Below, in pieces: positions 18,433-26,447 of a stretch of DNA of 64,000 nt (position 1 is its first letter; each line of letters starts with the position of its first letter). Below the pieces are notes generated by a model. The model had not been told where the DNA came from. It did not search any database and saw only the letters and a program-made list of their open reading frames with translations. Origin of the DNA: Rhodovulum strictum. Its GTDB lineage: Bacteria > Pseudomonadota > Alphaproteobacteria > Rhodobacterales > Rhodobacteraceae. The stretch is taken from positions 124,001 to 188,000 of the forward strand of contig NZ_WJPO01000001.1 in NCBI RefSeq assembly GCF_009649175.1, given 5' to 3'. The position numbers and the translations under genes were made by a program.

Positions 18433-20004
18433 TCAGCCCCGCGCCAGCGCGCCCTCGATCAGCTTGATGGTCTCGTCCACGCCGTAAAGCGCGATGAAAC
18501 CGCCAAAGCGGGGGCCCTGGCTGGCGCCCAGGATCACCTCGTAAAGCGCCTTGAACCAGTCGCGCAGGTTCTCGAACCCATGCTCGCGGCCGACGGCAAA
18601 GACCAGGCTTTGAAGTTCTTCGGCGTCCAGCCCGCCCTGCCAGCCCCTGAGCCGTACCACCAGATCCTCCATCGCGGCGCGTTCCTGCGCGTCGGGGGCG
18701 CGGAATTCCCGCGTCGGGGCGACGAAATCGCGGAAATAGCGCACCGCGAACCCCGCCGCGGCATCAAGATCGGGGTGGGTCTCGGGGCTGGCCTCGGGCG
18801 CATAGCGGCGGATGAAGCCCCACAGCCCCGCCTTGTCCTCGGCCCCCGCGACCGAGGCCAGGTTCAGCAGCATCGAGAACGGCACCACCATCCGGCTTTC
18901 GGGCGGCGTGCCGCCATGGATGTGCCAGACCGGGTTTTCCAGTTGCGCCTTCAGATCCTGATCGGGGAAGGCGCGCAATTGCTGGTGATACTCGTCGACC
19001 GCCTTGGGGATCACGTCCCACCACAGCCGTTTCGCCGTCTTGGGTTTCTGATACATGAAATAGGACAGGCTTTCGGTCGCGGCATAGGCCAGCCACTCGT
19101 CGATGGTCAGCCCGTTGCCCTTCGACTTGGAGATCTTCTCGCCATTCTCGTCAAGGAACAGTTCATAGGTGAAATGCTCGGGCTTGCGGCCGCCCAGGAT
19201 CTCGCAGATGCGGTCATAGATCGGGGTGTTGGTGGAATGGTCCTTGCCATACATCTCGAAATCGACATCCAGCGCGGCCCAGCGCGCGCCGAAATCGGGC
19301 TTCCACTGAAGTTTCACGTTCCCGCCCGTCACGGGAAGCGTCCATTCCCGCCCGTCCTCGTCGTCGAAGGTGATCGTGTGGTTCACCGCATCGACATTCT
19401 TCAGCGGCACATACAGCACACGGCCGGTTTCCGGGTGGATCGGCAGAAAGATCGAATAGGTCTGCTGGCGTTCCTCGCGTAGCGATTTCAGCATGACCGC
19501 CATCAGGTCGTCATAGCGCTCGGCCGCCAGCCGCAGCGTCTCGTCGAACTGGCCCGCCTTGTAGAACTCGGTCGCCGAATAGAACTCGTATTCGAACCCG
19601 AAGGTGTCGAGGAACCGGCGCAGCATCGCGTTGTTGTGATGCCCGAAGCTTTCATATTCTTCGAACGGGTCGGGCACGGCGGTCAGCGGGCGTTGCAGAT
19701 GCTCGCGCAGCATATCCTGGTTCGGCACGTTACCGGGCACCTTGCGCATCCCGTCCATGTCGTCCGAGAAACAGATCAGCCGCGTCGGGATATCGCTGAT
19801 CGCCTCAAAGGCGCGGCGGATCATCGTGGTGCGCAGCACTTCGCCGAAGGTACCGATATGGGGCAGCCCCGAGGGGCCATAGCCCGTCTCGAACAGCACG
19901 TAACCCTTCTTAGGCGGCGCCTTCTCGTAGCGCTTGACCAGCCGGCGGGCCTCTTCAAAGGGCCAGGCTTTCGCGCTCATCGCGGCGTCGCGCAGTTCGG
20001 ACAT
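18433..20004 (-). CDS. lysK: Class I lysyl-tRNA synthetase
   Basis: Charges tRNA-Lys; class I LysRS of 523 residues, the form used by many alphaproteobacteria and archaea instead of class II LysS. The nucleotide-binding HIGH motif appears as [10 protein letters not shown] near residue 50 and the KMSKS motif as KISKSKGNG. The open frame extends upstream, but ATG 20004 (MSELRDAAM) is preferred because the upstream part overlaps the probable promoter and has no family similarity. Transcribed alone, with its own terminator. Confidence 0.95.
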   Translation of the reverse strand: MSELRDAAMSAKAWPFEEARRLVKRYEKAPPKKGYVLFETGYGPSGLPHIGTFGEVLRTTMIRRAFEAISDIPTRLICFSDDMDGMRKVPGNVPNQDMLREHLQRPLTAVPDPFEEYESFGHHNNAMLRRFLDTFGFEYEFYSATEFYKAGQFDETLRLAAERYDDLMAVMLKSLREERQQTYSIFLPIHPETGRVLYVPLKNVDAVNHTITFDDEDGREWTLPVTGGNVKLQWKPDFGARWAALDVDFEMYGKDHSTNTPIYDRICEILGGRKPEHFTYELFLDENGEKISKSKGNGLTIDEWLAYAATESLSYFMYQKPKTAKRLWWDVIPKAVDEYHQQLRAFPDQDLKAQLENPVWHIHGGTPPESRMVVPFSMLLNLASVAGAEDKAGLWGFIRRYAPEASPETHPDLDAAAGFAVRYFRDFVAPTREFRAPDAQERAAMEDLVVRLRGWQGGLDAEELQSLVFAVGREHGFENLRDWFKALYEVILGASQGPRFGGFIALYGVDETIKLIEGALARG

Positions 20005-20053
20005 CTCTTGTCGCCTTCCTGAAGGACCGGACCCCATGCCCGGCAAGCCTCGT

Positions 20054-20082
20054 GTCCTATTGCCCGTCTTCTCTGGCGTCAA
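20054..20082 (-). promoter_or_regulatory. Possible lysK promoter
   Basis: TTGACG (20082-20077) and TAGGAC (20059-20054) are spaced by 17 bases on the minus strand, about 50 bases ahead of the lysK start. The -35 is good, the -10 poor. The region is the divergent spacer shared with the TerB-like gene. Confidence 0.35.
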
Positions 20083-20119
20083 TATTCTGCGCCGCAACAC
20101 CCACCCAGGAGAACCCCAA

Positions 20120-20539
20120 ATGCGCACCGAGACGCCCCTGACCGCGCAGGATGCGCTGATCGCCATCATGGTGGCGATCTCGGCCTCGGACGAGACGATC
20201 CGCACCGCCGAACTGGTCACGATCGAGCGGATGGTGAACCACCTGCCGATCTTCGCGGAATACGATCAGGATCGCATCCGCGTGGTGGCGCAGACCGTGT
20301 TCGACCTGTTCGAGGAATACGAAGGGCTGGATGCGCTGTTCGGGCTGGTCCGCGATGCGCTGCCCGAAAAGCTGCACGAAACCGCCTATGTGCTGGCCTG
20401 CGACGTGGCCGCCGCCGATGGCAAGCTCGGCGAAGAGGAACTGCGCCTGCTGGCCGAAATCCGCTACGAGCTGAATATCGACCGGCTGGCGGGCGCAGCC
20501 ATCGAACGCGCCGCCCGGGCGCGGCACATGGTCCTTTGA
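20120..20539 (+). CDS. TerB-like (tellurite-resistance fold) helical protein
   Basis: Small acidic, all-helical protein of 139 residues in the TerB/DjlA N-terminal family: paired helices with [19 protein letters not shown] and [15 protein letters not shown], the latter being the typical acidic D-G-x-hydrophobic-x-x-x-E motif near residue 100. Family members bind metal or act as membrane-associated scaffolds; the exact role is unknown. ATG 20120 follows AGGAGA by 8 bases. Its TGA overlaps the next start (TGATG), so the two products are made together. Confidence 0.75.
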   Translation: MRTETPLTAQDALIAIMVAISASDETIRTAELVTIERMVNHLPIFAEYDQDRIRVVAQTVFDLFEEYEGLDALFGLVRDALPEKLHETAYVLACDVAAADGKLGEEELRLLAEIRYELNIDRLAGAAIERAARARHMVL

Positions 20540-20922
20540 TGTTTGCGCAAGGCAGGATCGCGCTTGATCGGCCCGAACGCTTCTGGCCCTTTGCCGACGG
20601 CTTCGTGGCCGGGGCGCGGGTGGTGATCGACCGGCCCCGCGGCAGCGCCCATCCGCGCTTTCCCCAGATCGTCTATCCGCTGGATTACGGCTATCTCGAA
20701 GGCACCCGCGCCATCGACGGCGGCGGGGTCGATGTGTGGTGCGGCTCGGGCGACCGGGCGCGCGTGGGGGGCGTGCTGGCCTCGCTCGACCTGACGCGGC
20801 GGGATGGCGAGTTGAAGCTGCTGCTCGGCTGCACCGCAGACGAGATGGAAACGATCCGGCTGTTCCACAATCAGGCCGACTGGGTGGCGGGTGCGCTGAT
20901 CCTGCGGCCCGACGGGGTCTAG
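20539..20922 (+). CDS. Inorganic pyrophosphatase-like protein, altered metal site
   Basis: A 127-residue protein with a family I pyrophosphatase-like core: VVIDRPRGS resembles the start of the catalytic barrel, YPLDYGYLEGT matches the substrate tyrosine segment, and IDGGGVDVW is where the family has the metal motif DGDPLDV. The middle aspartate of that triad is a glycine and the usual lysine of IPKGS is an arginine. It is shorter than the 170-180 residues of the enzyme. It may be an active minimal variant or a non-catalytic relative. Translationally coupled to the TerB-like gene. Confidence 0.6.
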   Translation: MFAQGRIALDRPERFWPFADGFVAGARVVIDRPRGSAHPRFPQIVYPLDYGYLEGTRAIDGGGVDVWCGSGDRARVGGVLASLDLTRRDGELKLLLGCTADEMETIRLFHNQADWVAGALILRPDGV

Positions 20923-21626
20923 CGCAGCCGGGCGAAGCTGGATCGCGGGCTGCGGTTGTCGAAGAACGGCACACTGGAGGGCGACAGGCCGTTTTTCAGC
21001 AATCCCGCAACCTCGGCCAGCACCACCTCGGTTATGAAAGGCAGGTTGAAGCCGCGCACCTCGGCCAGCGGGATCCATTGCAGAAGCCCCAGCTCGTCCT
21101 CGGCGCGCGAGAAATCGTCAAGATCGTTTGCCACCGCCTCGGCCTCGACCAGGAAAAAGCGCGCGTCGAAGCGGCGCGGGCGGCCGGGCGGGGTGATCGC
21201 GCGAAAGATGAAATGCAGCCCCTCGGCGGCCGGCAGATGCCCGGTTCCGGCAAACCCGCGCCAGCCCTTCGGCGCGGGCGTCTGCCATTCTCCGGGTCGG
21301 CCCAGGATCAGGCCGGTTTCTTCCCACAACTCGCGGATGCAGGCGGCGACCAGCGCGGGGGCAAGCGCGGCATCCGCGTCCGCGCATAGCCGTTCCGCGC
21401 AGCCGGGCGCAAGCGGATGGGCCAGCGGAACGGTCGCATCCACCGGATCGACGGCACCGCCGGGAAAGACGAACTTGTTGGGCATGAACGCGGCCGAGGC
21501 GCCGCGCTGGCCCATCAGCACGCGGGGCGCCGTGCGGGCGTCGCGCAGCACGATCACCGTTGCCGCGTCGCGGATCGGCGGGTCGCTCAGCTCCCGCTCC
21601 CGAATCCGTGCATCCGTCTGGCCCAT
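20919..21626 (-). CDS. NUDIX hydrolase with an insertion in the NUDIX box
   Basis: Probable nucleoside-diphosphate-X or CoA pyrophosphohydrolase of 235 residues. FPGGAVDP starts the box and RELWEETGLIL completes it, but the two are about 40 residues apart, as in NUDT19-like members, rather than contiguous. ATG 21626 overlaps the upstream DUF983 gene by 40 bases, suggesting coupling. The stop shares the palindromic CTAG with the convergent pyrophosphatase-like gene. Substrate unknown. Confidence 0.82.
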   Translation of the reverse strand: MGQTDARIRERELSDPPIRDAATVIVLRDARTAPRVLMGQRGASAAFMPNKFVFPGGAVDPVDATVPLAHPLAPGCAERLCADADAALAPALVAACIRELWEETGLILGRPGEWQTPAPKGWRGFAGTGHLPAAEGLHFIFRAITPPGRPRRFDARFFLVEAEAVANDLDDFSRAEDELGLLQWIPLAEVRGFNLPFITEVVLAEVAGLLKNGLSPSSVPFFDNRSPRSSFARLR

Positions 21627-21985
21627 TGCAACGCCACCATCACACCCTTCAGTCGGGGCAGAAGGTATAGTGCCAGCCCGATGCAGCCAATGGTGAAAAC
21701 CGAGGCCAGCACCAGCGGATCGGGCCGAAAGACCAGATGCGCCCACAGCACCAGCGGCGAGGCCAGGAAGGCCACGATCAGCACGGTCAGATAGGCCGGG
21801 CCGTCATCGGAATGATGGTGGTGCAGTTCTTCCATGCAGACCGGGCAATGCTCGCGCACGCTCAGATAGCCCGACATCATGGGGCCAGCGCCGCAATTGG
21901 GGCAACGCTTGCACCAGCCGCGCAGAATCGCTGTGCCGATTGGCCTCGGGTGCATGTCGAACATCGAATGGTCAGTCGTGGTCAT
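21587..21985 (-). CDS. DUF983 zinc-ribbon membrane protein
   Basis: 132-residue member of the DUF983 family of unknown function. An N-terminal zinc ribbon (CKRCPNCG, then CPVC) is followed by a histidine-rich stretch (HHHHSDDGPAYL) and two hydrophobic segments, which suggests a small inner-membrane protein. ATG 21985 is taken because GGAGG lies ten bases upstream; a GTG three codons earlier is too close to that site. It forms a unit with the NUDIX gene. Confidence 0.8.
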   Translation of the reverse strand: MTTTDHSMFDMHPRPIGTAILRGWCKRCPNCGAGPMMSGYLSVREHCPVCMEELHHHHSDDGPAYLTVLIVAFLASPLVLWAHLVFRPDPLVLASVFTIGCIGLALYLLPRLKGVMVALQWARRMHGFGSGS

Positions 21986-22191
21986 GATGGGCACGCCTCC
22001 GGCGTCGCGTGCAGTTCCAAGCTAGTGAATCCGCAAGTGGTTAAAAGAGGACTGACTGTCCTTGCGGCGGGATGTCGCAAAAAAGTCGTGGACCCTTGCG
22101 ACGGAACCGGCGGGGTCCTGCGTAACAGGTCCGACAGCGGGCGAAAGCGCCCCAAGGTCGCAGGCAAGAGACAGACAGAAGGAGAGGTTCC

Positions 22192-22950
22192 ATGACGGAC
22201 GGAAAAGGGCGCGTTTCGATGCTGGCGCTTGCACTTGGCACGGCGGCGATGCTGGCCTTCGCGGTTCCGGCTGCCGCGCAGCAGGGCGGTGCCGGACCGG
22301 AAGCCGGTGCAGCGCCCGCCAATAACCCCGGCACGGCATTGTTCCAGCGGCTCGACGCCGATGGGGATGGCGCGATCAGTCTGGACGAGTTCACCGCCCG
22401 CGCGCGTGCCCGGTTCGAACAGCTCGACACCGATGGCGACGGCATGATCTCGGCCGAGGAGGCGCAGAAACTCGGCCCCGCACCGCGTCGGCGCGAGATG
22501 TCCGAAACCCGGGGCCGCGGCTATCGCGACGGCGGTTATCGCGACGGGCGCGGGCAGGGCTGGCGCGGCCATGACCGCGGATACATGGGCATGCAGGGCT
22601 GCATGCCCGGCCCGGCCTGCGGCTACGGTATGGGCGCCGGCCAGGGCAAGGCGCCGGGGATGCGCGGCGGCTATGGCATGTTCGGCGGCATGGATGGTTC
22701 GGGGCCGATGGGCTATGGCGGGTTCGGCGATCCCGGGCTGACCGACGAACAGCGCGCCGAACGAGCCCAGGCGCTGGTCGAGATGCTGGATGCCGATGGC
22801 GACGGCATGCTCAGCGCCGAGGAACTGGCCGTCCGGCCCGGTCCGCAGATGATGTTCGACCGGATCGACACCGATGGCGATGGCGTGATCAGCAAGGAAG
22901 AGTTCGACGCCGCGGTGGATCGCTTCGGGAACCGTCGGGGCAATCGCTGA
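22192..22950 (+). CDS. Periplasmic EF-hand calcium-binding protein
   Basis: Exported protein of 252 residues with a signal peptide (about residues 1-30, ending PAAAQ). Two pairs of canonical EF-hand loops are present: DADGDGAISLDE and DTDGDGMISAEE before residue 95, and DADGDGMLSAEE and DTDGDGVISKEE near the C-terminus. Between them lies a Gly/Met/Arg-rich low-complexity linker of about 90 residues. GGAGAGG precedes ATG 22192. A hairpin follows the gene, ahead of the ECF sigma gene. It may buffer or sense periplasmic Ca or another metal; a link to the downstream cassette is inferred only from position. Confidence 0.85.
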   Translation: MTDGKGRVSMLALALGTAAMLAFAVPAAAQQGGAGPEAGAAPANNPGTALFQRLDADGDGAISLDEFTARARARFEQLDTDGDGMISAEEAQKLGPAPRRREMSETRGRGYRDGGYRDGRGQGWRGHDRGYMGMQGCMPGPACGYGMGAGQGKAPGMRGGYGMFGGMDGSGPMGYGGFGDPGLTDEQRAERAQALVEMLDADGDGMLSAEELAVRPGPQMMFDRIDTDGDGVISKEEFDAAVDRFGNRRGNR

Positions 22951-22958
22951 CACGGGCT

Positions 22959-22986
22959 GCGGCGGGGCCATGTCGCGCCCCGCCGC
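22959..22986 (+). terminator. Strong hairpin after the EF-hand gene
   Basis: Perfect 10-bp stem GCGGCGGGGC / GCCCCGCCGC with an 8-base loop, beginning 8 bases after the EF-hand stop. No T-run follows, so it may be a Rho-assisted terminator or a 3' stabiliser separating this gene from the sigma-factor operon. Confidence 0.55.
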
Positions 22987-23032
22987 CATTGCCTTGCGCC
23001 GCCTGTGGCGCTAGGCCGGGGGAAGGATGCTG

Positions 23033-23611
23033 ATGCCTTTCGATGCCGAGAGCGGCGGGTCCGACGAGGATTTGCTGCTGGCCTATGGCCAGGGCGACGC
23101 GCGGGCGGCGCGCGTGCTGACGTTGCGGCTGACGCCGCGCGCCCTGGGCTATGCCGCGCGTCTCCTGCGCGACACGGCCGAGGCCGAGGACGTCGCGCAA
23201 GAGGCGATGCTGCGGCTCTGGCGGATCGCGCCCGAGTGGCGCGCGGGCGAGGCGAAGGTTACGACATGGCTTTACCGCGTCGTCACCAACCTGTGCACCG
23301 ACCGGCTGCGGCGGCGGCGCGGGCAGGGGCTGGACGAGGTGCCCGAGCCCGAGGACGATGCGCCGGGCGCCGAGGCGCGGCTGATCGCGCAGGCACGGGC
23401 CGATGCGCTGGATGCGGCGCTGGCCGCGTTGCCCGAGCGGCAGCGACAGGCGGTGATCCTGCGTCATATCGAGGGGCTGTCCAACCCCGAGATCGCGGGG
23501 ATCATGGAGATCGGCATCGAGGCGGTGGAAAGCCTGACCGCCCGGGGCAAGAGGGCGCTGGCCTTGGCACTGGCGGGGCGGCGCAGCGAATTGGGGTTCG
23601 AGGATGACTGA
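23033..23611 (+). CDS. ECF-type RNA polymerase sigma factor
   Basis: Alternative sigma factor of 192 residues with region 2 (AARLLRDTAEAEDVAQEAML and the following RLWRIAPEW) and region 4 (LPERQRQAVILRHIEGLSNP) and no region 1 or 3, as in the ECF class. A start at 23027 is also possible; 23033 has better spacing from GGAAGG. It overlaps the next gene by eight bases. The order sigma, single-TM protein, periplasmic metal-sensor-like protein parallels the Cnr system, so I infer it is held inactive by the two membrane proteins and released by a periplasmic signal. Confidence 0.9.
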   Translation: MPFDAESGGSDEDLLLAYGQGDARAARVLTLRLTPRALGYAARLLRDTAEAEDVAQEAMLRLWRIAPEWRAGEAKVTTWLYRVVTNLCTDRLRRRRGQGLDEVPEPEDDAPGAEARLIAQARADALDAALAALPERQRQAVILRHIEGLSNPEIAGIMEIGIEAVESLTARGKRALALALAGRRSELGFEDD

Positions 23612-23972
23612 CCGGCAGATGAACGACACCGAACTCGAGGCGCTGTTCTCGGCGGCCCGCACCGACCGGCCCGAGCCGTCGGCGGCGCTGCTGGCCCGGG
23701 TGATGGCGGACGCGATGGCCGAGGCCGAGGCGCGCGCCGCCCCGGCCCCCGCACCGCGTGCCCGGCCGACGCGCGGCGGGCTTGCCCGGATCCTCGGCCT
23801 GATCGGCGGCTGGCCGGCGATGGGCGGGCTTGCGACCGCCGGGCTGATGGGCGTCTGGATCGGCTATGCCGCGCCGGGCGGGTTTGACGCGGTGACCGCA
23901 ACGATGCTGGGCAGCGGCTACGATGTCTCCGACATGATGCCCGGCCTCGACGCCTATCTGACGGAGGGTTGA
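23604..23972 (+). CDS. Putative anti-sigma factor, single-pass membrane protein
   Basis: 122-residue protein with a cytoplasmic N-terminus (about 1-65, acidic helix then Ala/Pro/Arg linker), one membrane segment (GGLATAGLMGVWIGYAA) and a short periplasmic tail. I recognise no named domain with certainty. Size, topology and the eight-base overlap with the ECF sigma gene point to an anti-sigma factor of the CnrY or zinc-less type. Confidence 0.65.
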   Translation: MTDRQMNDTELEALFSAARTDRPEPSAALLARVMADAMAEAEARAAPAPAPRARPTRGGLARILGLIGGWPAMGGLATAGLMGVWIGYAAPGGFDAVTATMLGSGYDVSDMMPGLDAYLTEG

Positions 23973-23974
23973 GC

Positions 23975-24490
23975 ATGGCCGGAACCGAAAAGGCCGCCGT
24001 CACGCCCCGCACGCCTGTCTGGGTGCGCGTGGCGCTGGTCGCAAGCCTTGCGCTGAACCTGATGGTGCTGGGGGTCGTGGGCGGCGCGGTGCTGAAACGC
24101 GACATGCCGCCGCGCGCGGGGTTCGTGCCCGGCGATTACGGCCCTTACAGCCGCGCGCTGAGCGAGCCCGACCGCGAGGCGCTGCGCGCCGCCTACCGGG
24201 CCGAGGCACCCCGCCTGCGCGAGAATCGCGAAGCCGTGCGCCAGAGCTTTCGCGACTTGCAGGCCGCGCTTCGGGCCGAGCCCTACGATCACGCCCGCGT
24301 CGTTGCCCTGGTCGAGGCCCAGCAGGCCCGGGTTCAGGACCATGCAACGCTGATGCGCGGACTGACGCTGGACCGCGTCGCGGCGATGAACCCCGAAGAA
24401 CGCGCCGCCTTTGCCGACCGTCTGGAGCGGGTGCTGCGCCGCGGCCCGCCGCGCGAGCACGAGCGCGAGCGGCAGGGCGGGCGGCCCTGA
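23975..24490 (+). CDS. Periplasmic heavy-metal-sensor-like protein (CnrX/Metal_resist type)
   Basis: 171-residue membrane-anchored protein: one N-terminal signal-anchor (VRVALVASLALNLMVLGVVG) and a helical periplasmic domain of the CnrX/Spy-like family, with DREALRAAYRAEAPRLRENR and a second long helical hairpin. Histidines in YDHARV and QDHATLM could be metal ligands, but the exact CnrX set is not evident. ATG 23975 follows GGAGG by seven bases; a TTG at 23969 is rejected. It completes a three-gene ECF signalling unit. Confidence 0.75.
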   Translation: MAGTEKAAVTPRTPVWVRVALVASLALNLMVLGVVGGAVLKRDMPPRAGFVPGDYGPYSRALSEPDREALRAAYRAEAPRLRENREAVRQSFRDLQAALRAEPYDHARVVALVEAQQARVQDHATLMRGLTLDRVAAMNPEERAAFADRLERVLRRGPPREHERERQGGRP

Positions 24491-24503
24491 GCCGAGGGAA
24501 CGA

Positions 24504-25778
24504 TCATCCCCGCGGCAGGATCAGGATCGCGCGGAAATCGTTGACATTGGTCAGGGTGGGCCCAGGGATCACCTGATCGCCCAGCGCGGCAAAGAACCCG
24601 TGGCTGTCATTGATGGCCAGCGCCGCGGCCATGTCGCGCCCTGCCGCGCGTGCCCTGGCGGGCGTGTCGGGGCCGATCACCGCGCCCGCGACTTCGGCCG
24701 CGCCATCGACCCCGTCGGTGTCGCAGGCAATCGCATGGATCCCCGCCGCGCCATCCAGCGCCGTGGCCATCGCCAGCGCATATTCCGCATTCGGCCCGCC
24801 CACCCCGTCGCCCCGGCGCGTCACCGTGCATTCGCCGCCCGACAGCAGCACAAGCGGCGCCGCGCCCGGCGCCATCGCGGCCTGCCGGGCCAGCGCCAGC
24901 GCGGCATGTCCGGCGGCCAACTCGCGCGCCTCGCCTTCCAGCGCATCGCCCAGGATCTCGGCCCGGCACCCGGCTGCGCGGGCAATCCCGGCCGCCGCCT
25001 CCAGCGATTGCGAGGGCGCGGCGATCACCCTGTTCTCGACCCGCGCCAGCCGCGGATCCCCGGGGCGCAGCACCCCCGTTTCCCCCGCCAGCACCTCGGC
25101 GACCGCGGCGGGCGGGGCGATGTTCCAGCGCGCCAGAACGGCGCGGGCATCGGCGGGTGTGGTGGCATCGCCCACCGTCGGCCCCGAGGCGATGAAGGCC
25201 GGATCGTCGCCCGGCACGTCCGAGATCATCAGCGCCAGCATCCGCGCCGGATAGGCCGCGGCGGCAAGCTGGCCGCCCTTGACCCGGCTAAGATGCTTGC
25301 GCAGCAGGTTCATCTGCCCGATCGGTGCGCCCGAGGCCAGAAGGTCGGCATTGACCTTCTGCTTCTCGGCCAGCGTGATGGCGCCTGCGGGCCGGATCAG
25401 CAGCGCCGAGCCCCCGCCCGAGATCAGCGCCAGCACGAAATCGCCCTCGCCAACCCCGTCCAGCAGCGCCAGCATCCGGTCGGTCGCCGCAACGCCCGCC
25501 GCATCGGGCACCGGATGGGCGGCCTCGACGATCTCGATGCCCTGCGTCGGCCGTGCATAGCCATAGCGCGTGATGACCAGCCCCTCGCAGGGGCCCCAGG
25601 CGGCCTCGACCGCCTCGGCCATCCGGGCAGACGCCTTGCCAGCACCCACGACCACAACCCGGCCCGCCGGTTTCGGCGGCAAGGCCGCAGGCACCGCGCG
25701 CATCGGATCGGCCGCGGCCACCGCGGCATCGAACAGGCTGCGCAGGAAGACGGAAGGCAAGGGCAGGGCGGCGGTCAC
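24504..25778 (-). CDS. Glycerate 2-kinase (GckA/TtuD, MOFRL family)
   Basis: ATP-dependent glycerate kinase of 424 residues that makes 2-phosphoglycerate, often from hydroxypyruvate, tartronate or serine-cycle intermediates. The N-terminal DUF4147 domain (VVVVGAGKASARMAEAVE, ISGGGSALL, NLLRKHLSRVKGGQLA) is followed by the MOFRL domain (LLSGGECTVT, GGPNAEYALA, DTDGVDG). The start is GTG 25778, supported by GGAG nine bases upstream; the open frame further upstream is not family-like. Convergent with the sensor cassette. Confidence 0.9.
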   Translation of the reverse strand: MTAALPLPSVFLRSLFDAAVAAADPMRAVPAALPPKPAGRVVVVGAGKASARMAEAVEAAWGPCEGLVITRYGYARPTQGIEIVEAAHPVPDAAGVAATDRMLALLDGVGEGDFVLALISGGGSALLIRPAGAITLAEKQKVNADLLASGAPIGQMNLLRKHLSRVKGGQLAAAAYPARMLALMISDVPGDDPAFIASGPTVGDATTPADARAVLARWNIAPPAAVAEVLAGETGVLRPGDPRLARVENRVIAAPSQSLEAAAGIARAAGCRAEILGDALEGEARELAAGHAALALARQAAMAPGAAPLVLLSGGECTVTRRGDGVGGPNAEYALAMATALDGAAGIHAIACDTDGVDGAAEVAGAVIGPDTPARARAAGRDMAAALAINDSHGFFAALGDQVIPGPTLTNVNDFRAILILPRG

Positions 25779-25857
25779 GGGCGGGCGCTCCGGTTGCGGT
25801 GTCTGGACCGGTTCTAACCGCGCGCCGACGCGCTGGCCAGACCCACCCGGCCCGGGC

Positions 25858-26307
25858 TCAGGCGACGCGGATCTCGTCCAGCAGCAGCATCCTTGCCAGC
25901 GCATGGTTGTCCGAAACCAGATCGGCCAGCGTCACCTCGTCCAGCGTGGCGTAGAAGGCGTCTATTGCCTTGTGCAGCGTACCCTGCAACTTGCAGCAGC
26001 ACGAGATCGGGCAGGTGTTGGTCTCGGGGTCGAAACACTCGGCAAAGGGCACGCCCGATTCCAGATGGCGGAACACCTCGCCCACGGTGATCTGCTCGGG
26101 CGGGCGTTTCAGCGTCAGCCCGCCATTGCGCCCGCGCGTCGTCTTGACCAGTCCGTGATGGGCCAGCGCGTTGATGACCTGCGCCATGTGGTTCTCGGAG
26201 GTGTTGCACGACAGCGCGATATCGGACTTGCGCACCGTCCGCCCGCCATTCACCGCGCAATACATCAGTGCGCGCATTGCGATATTGGTGCGGGTCGTCA
26301 ACCTCAT
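25858..26307 (-). CDS. nsrR: NsrR-like nitric-oxide-sensing Rrf2 repressor
   Basis: Rrf2-family regulator of 149 residues. The N-terminus MRLTTRTNIAMRALMY and the C-terminal segment ECFDPETNTCPISCCCKL are NsrR-like. Cys91, Cys99 and one of Cys103-105 supply the three ligands of the NO-sensitive Fe-S cluster; having three consecutive cysteines is unusual. It is divergent from cydD, and cytochrome bd resists NO, so I infer that it represses the cyd genes until NO damages the cluster. RirA or a generic Rrf2 protein is the alternative. Confidence 0.75.
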   Translation of the reverse strand: MRLTTRTNIAMRALMYCAVNGGRTVRKSDIALSCNTSENHMAQVINALAHHGLVKTTRGRNGGLTLKRPPEQITVGEVFRHLESGVPFAECFDPETNTCPISCCCKLQGTLHKAIDAFYATLDEVTLADLVSDNHALARMLLLDEIRVA

Positions 26308-26335
26308 CGGCGGTTCTCTTTGCAAAGCGCTGCGG

Positions 26336-26364
26336 ATAATGATCTATCTCACATACGGGTTCAA
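26336..26364 (-). promoter_or_regulatory. Probable promoter of the nsrR-like gene
   Basis: TTGAAC (26364-26359) and CATTAT (26341-26336) are 17 bases apart on the minus strand, about 30 bases upstream of the start. The surrounding 26320-26370 stretch is AT-rich and would also have to hold control elements for cydD on the other strand. Confidence 0.5.
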
Positions 26365-26447
26365 TCGAGCATAGAGCCTGCTAAAGATCAGGCAAGCCTC
26401 TTGCGCGCAAGCCGGGGGCGGGTGGGAACAGACGAGCGGGGCAGGGC

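Noticed and set aside
14768-18487. A 1239-codon open frame on the plus strand antisense to the first ABC cluster
   Set aside because: Its Arg/His/Gln/Asp-rich low-complexity translation is typical of antisense frames in GC-rich genomes, and five well-recognised genes occupy the other strand.
21994-21994. GTG 21994 as start of the DUF983 protein
   Set aside because: It stands one base from the GGAGG ribosome site; ATG 21985 has workable spacing.
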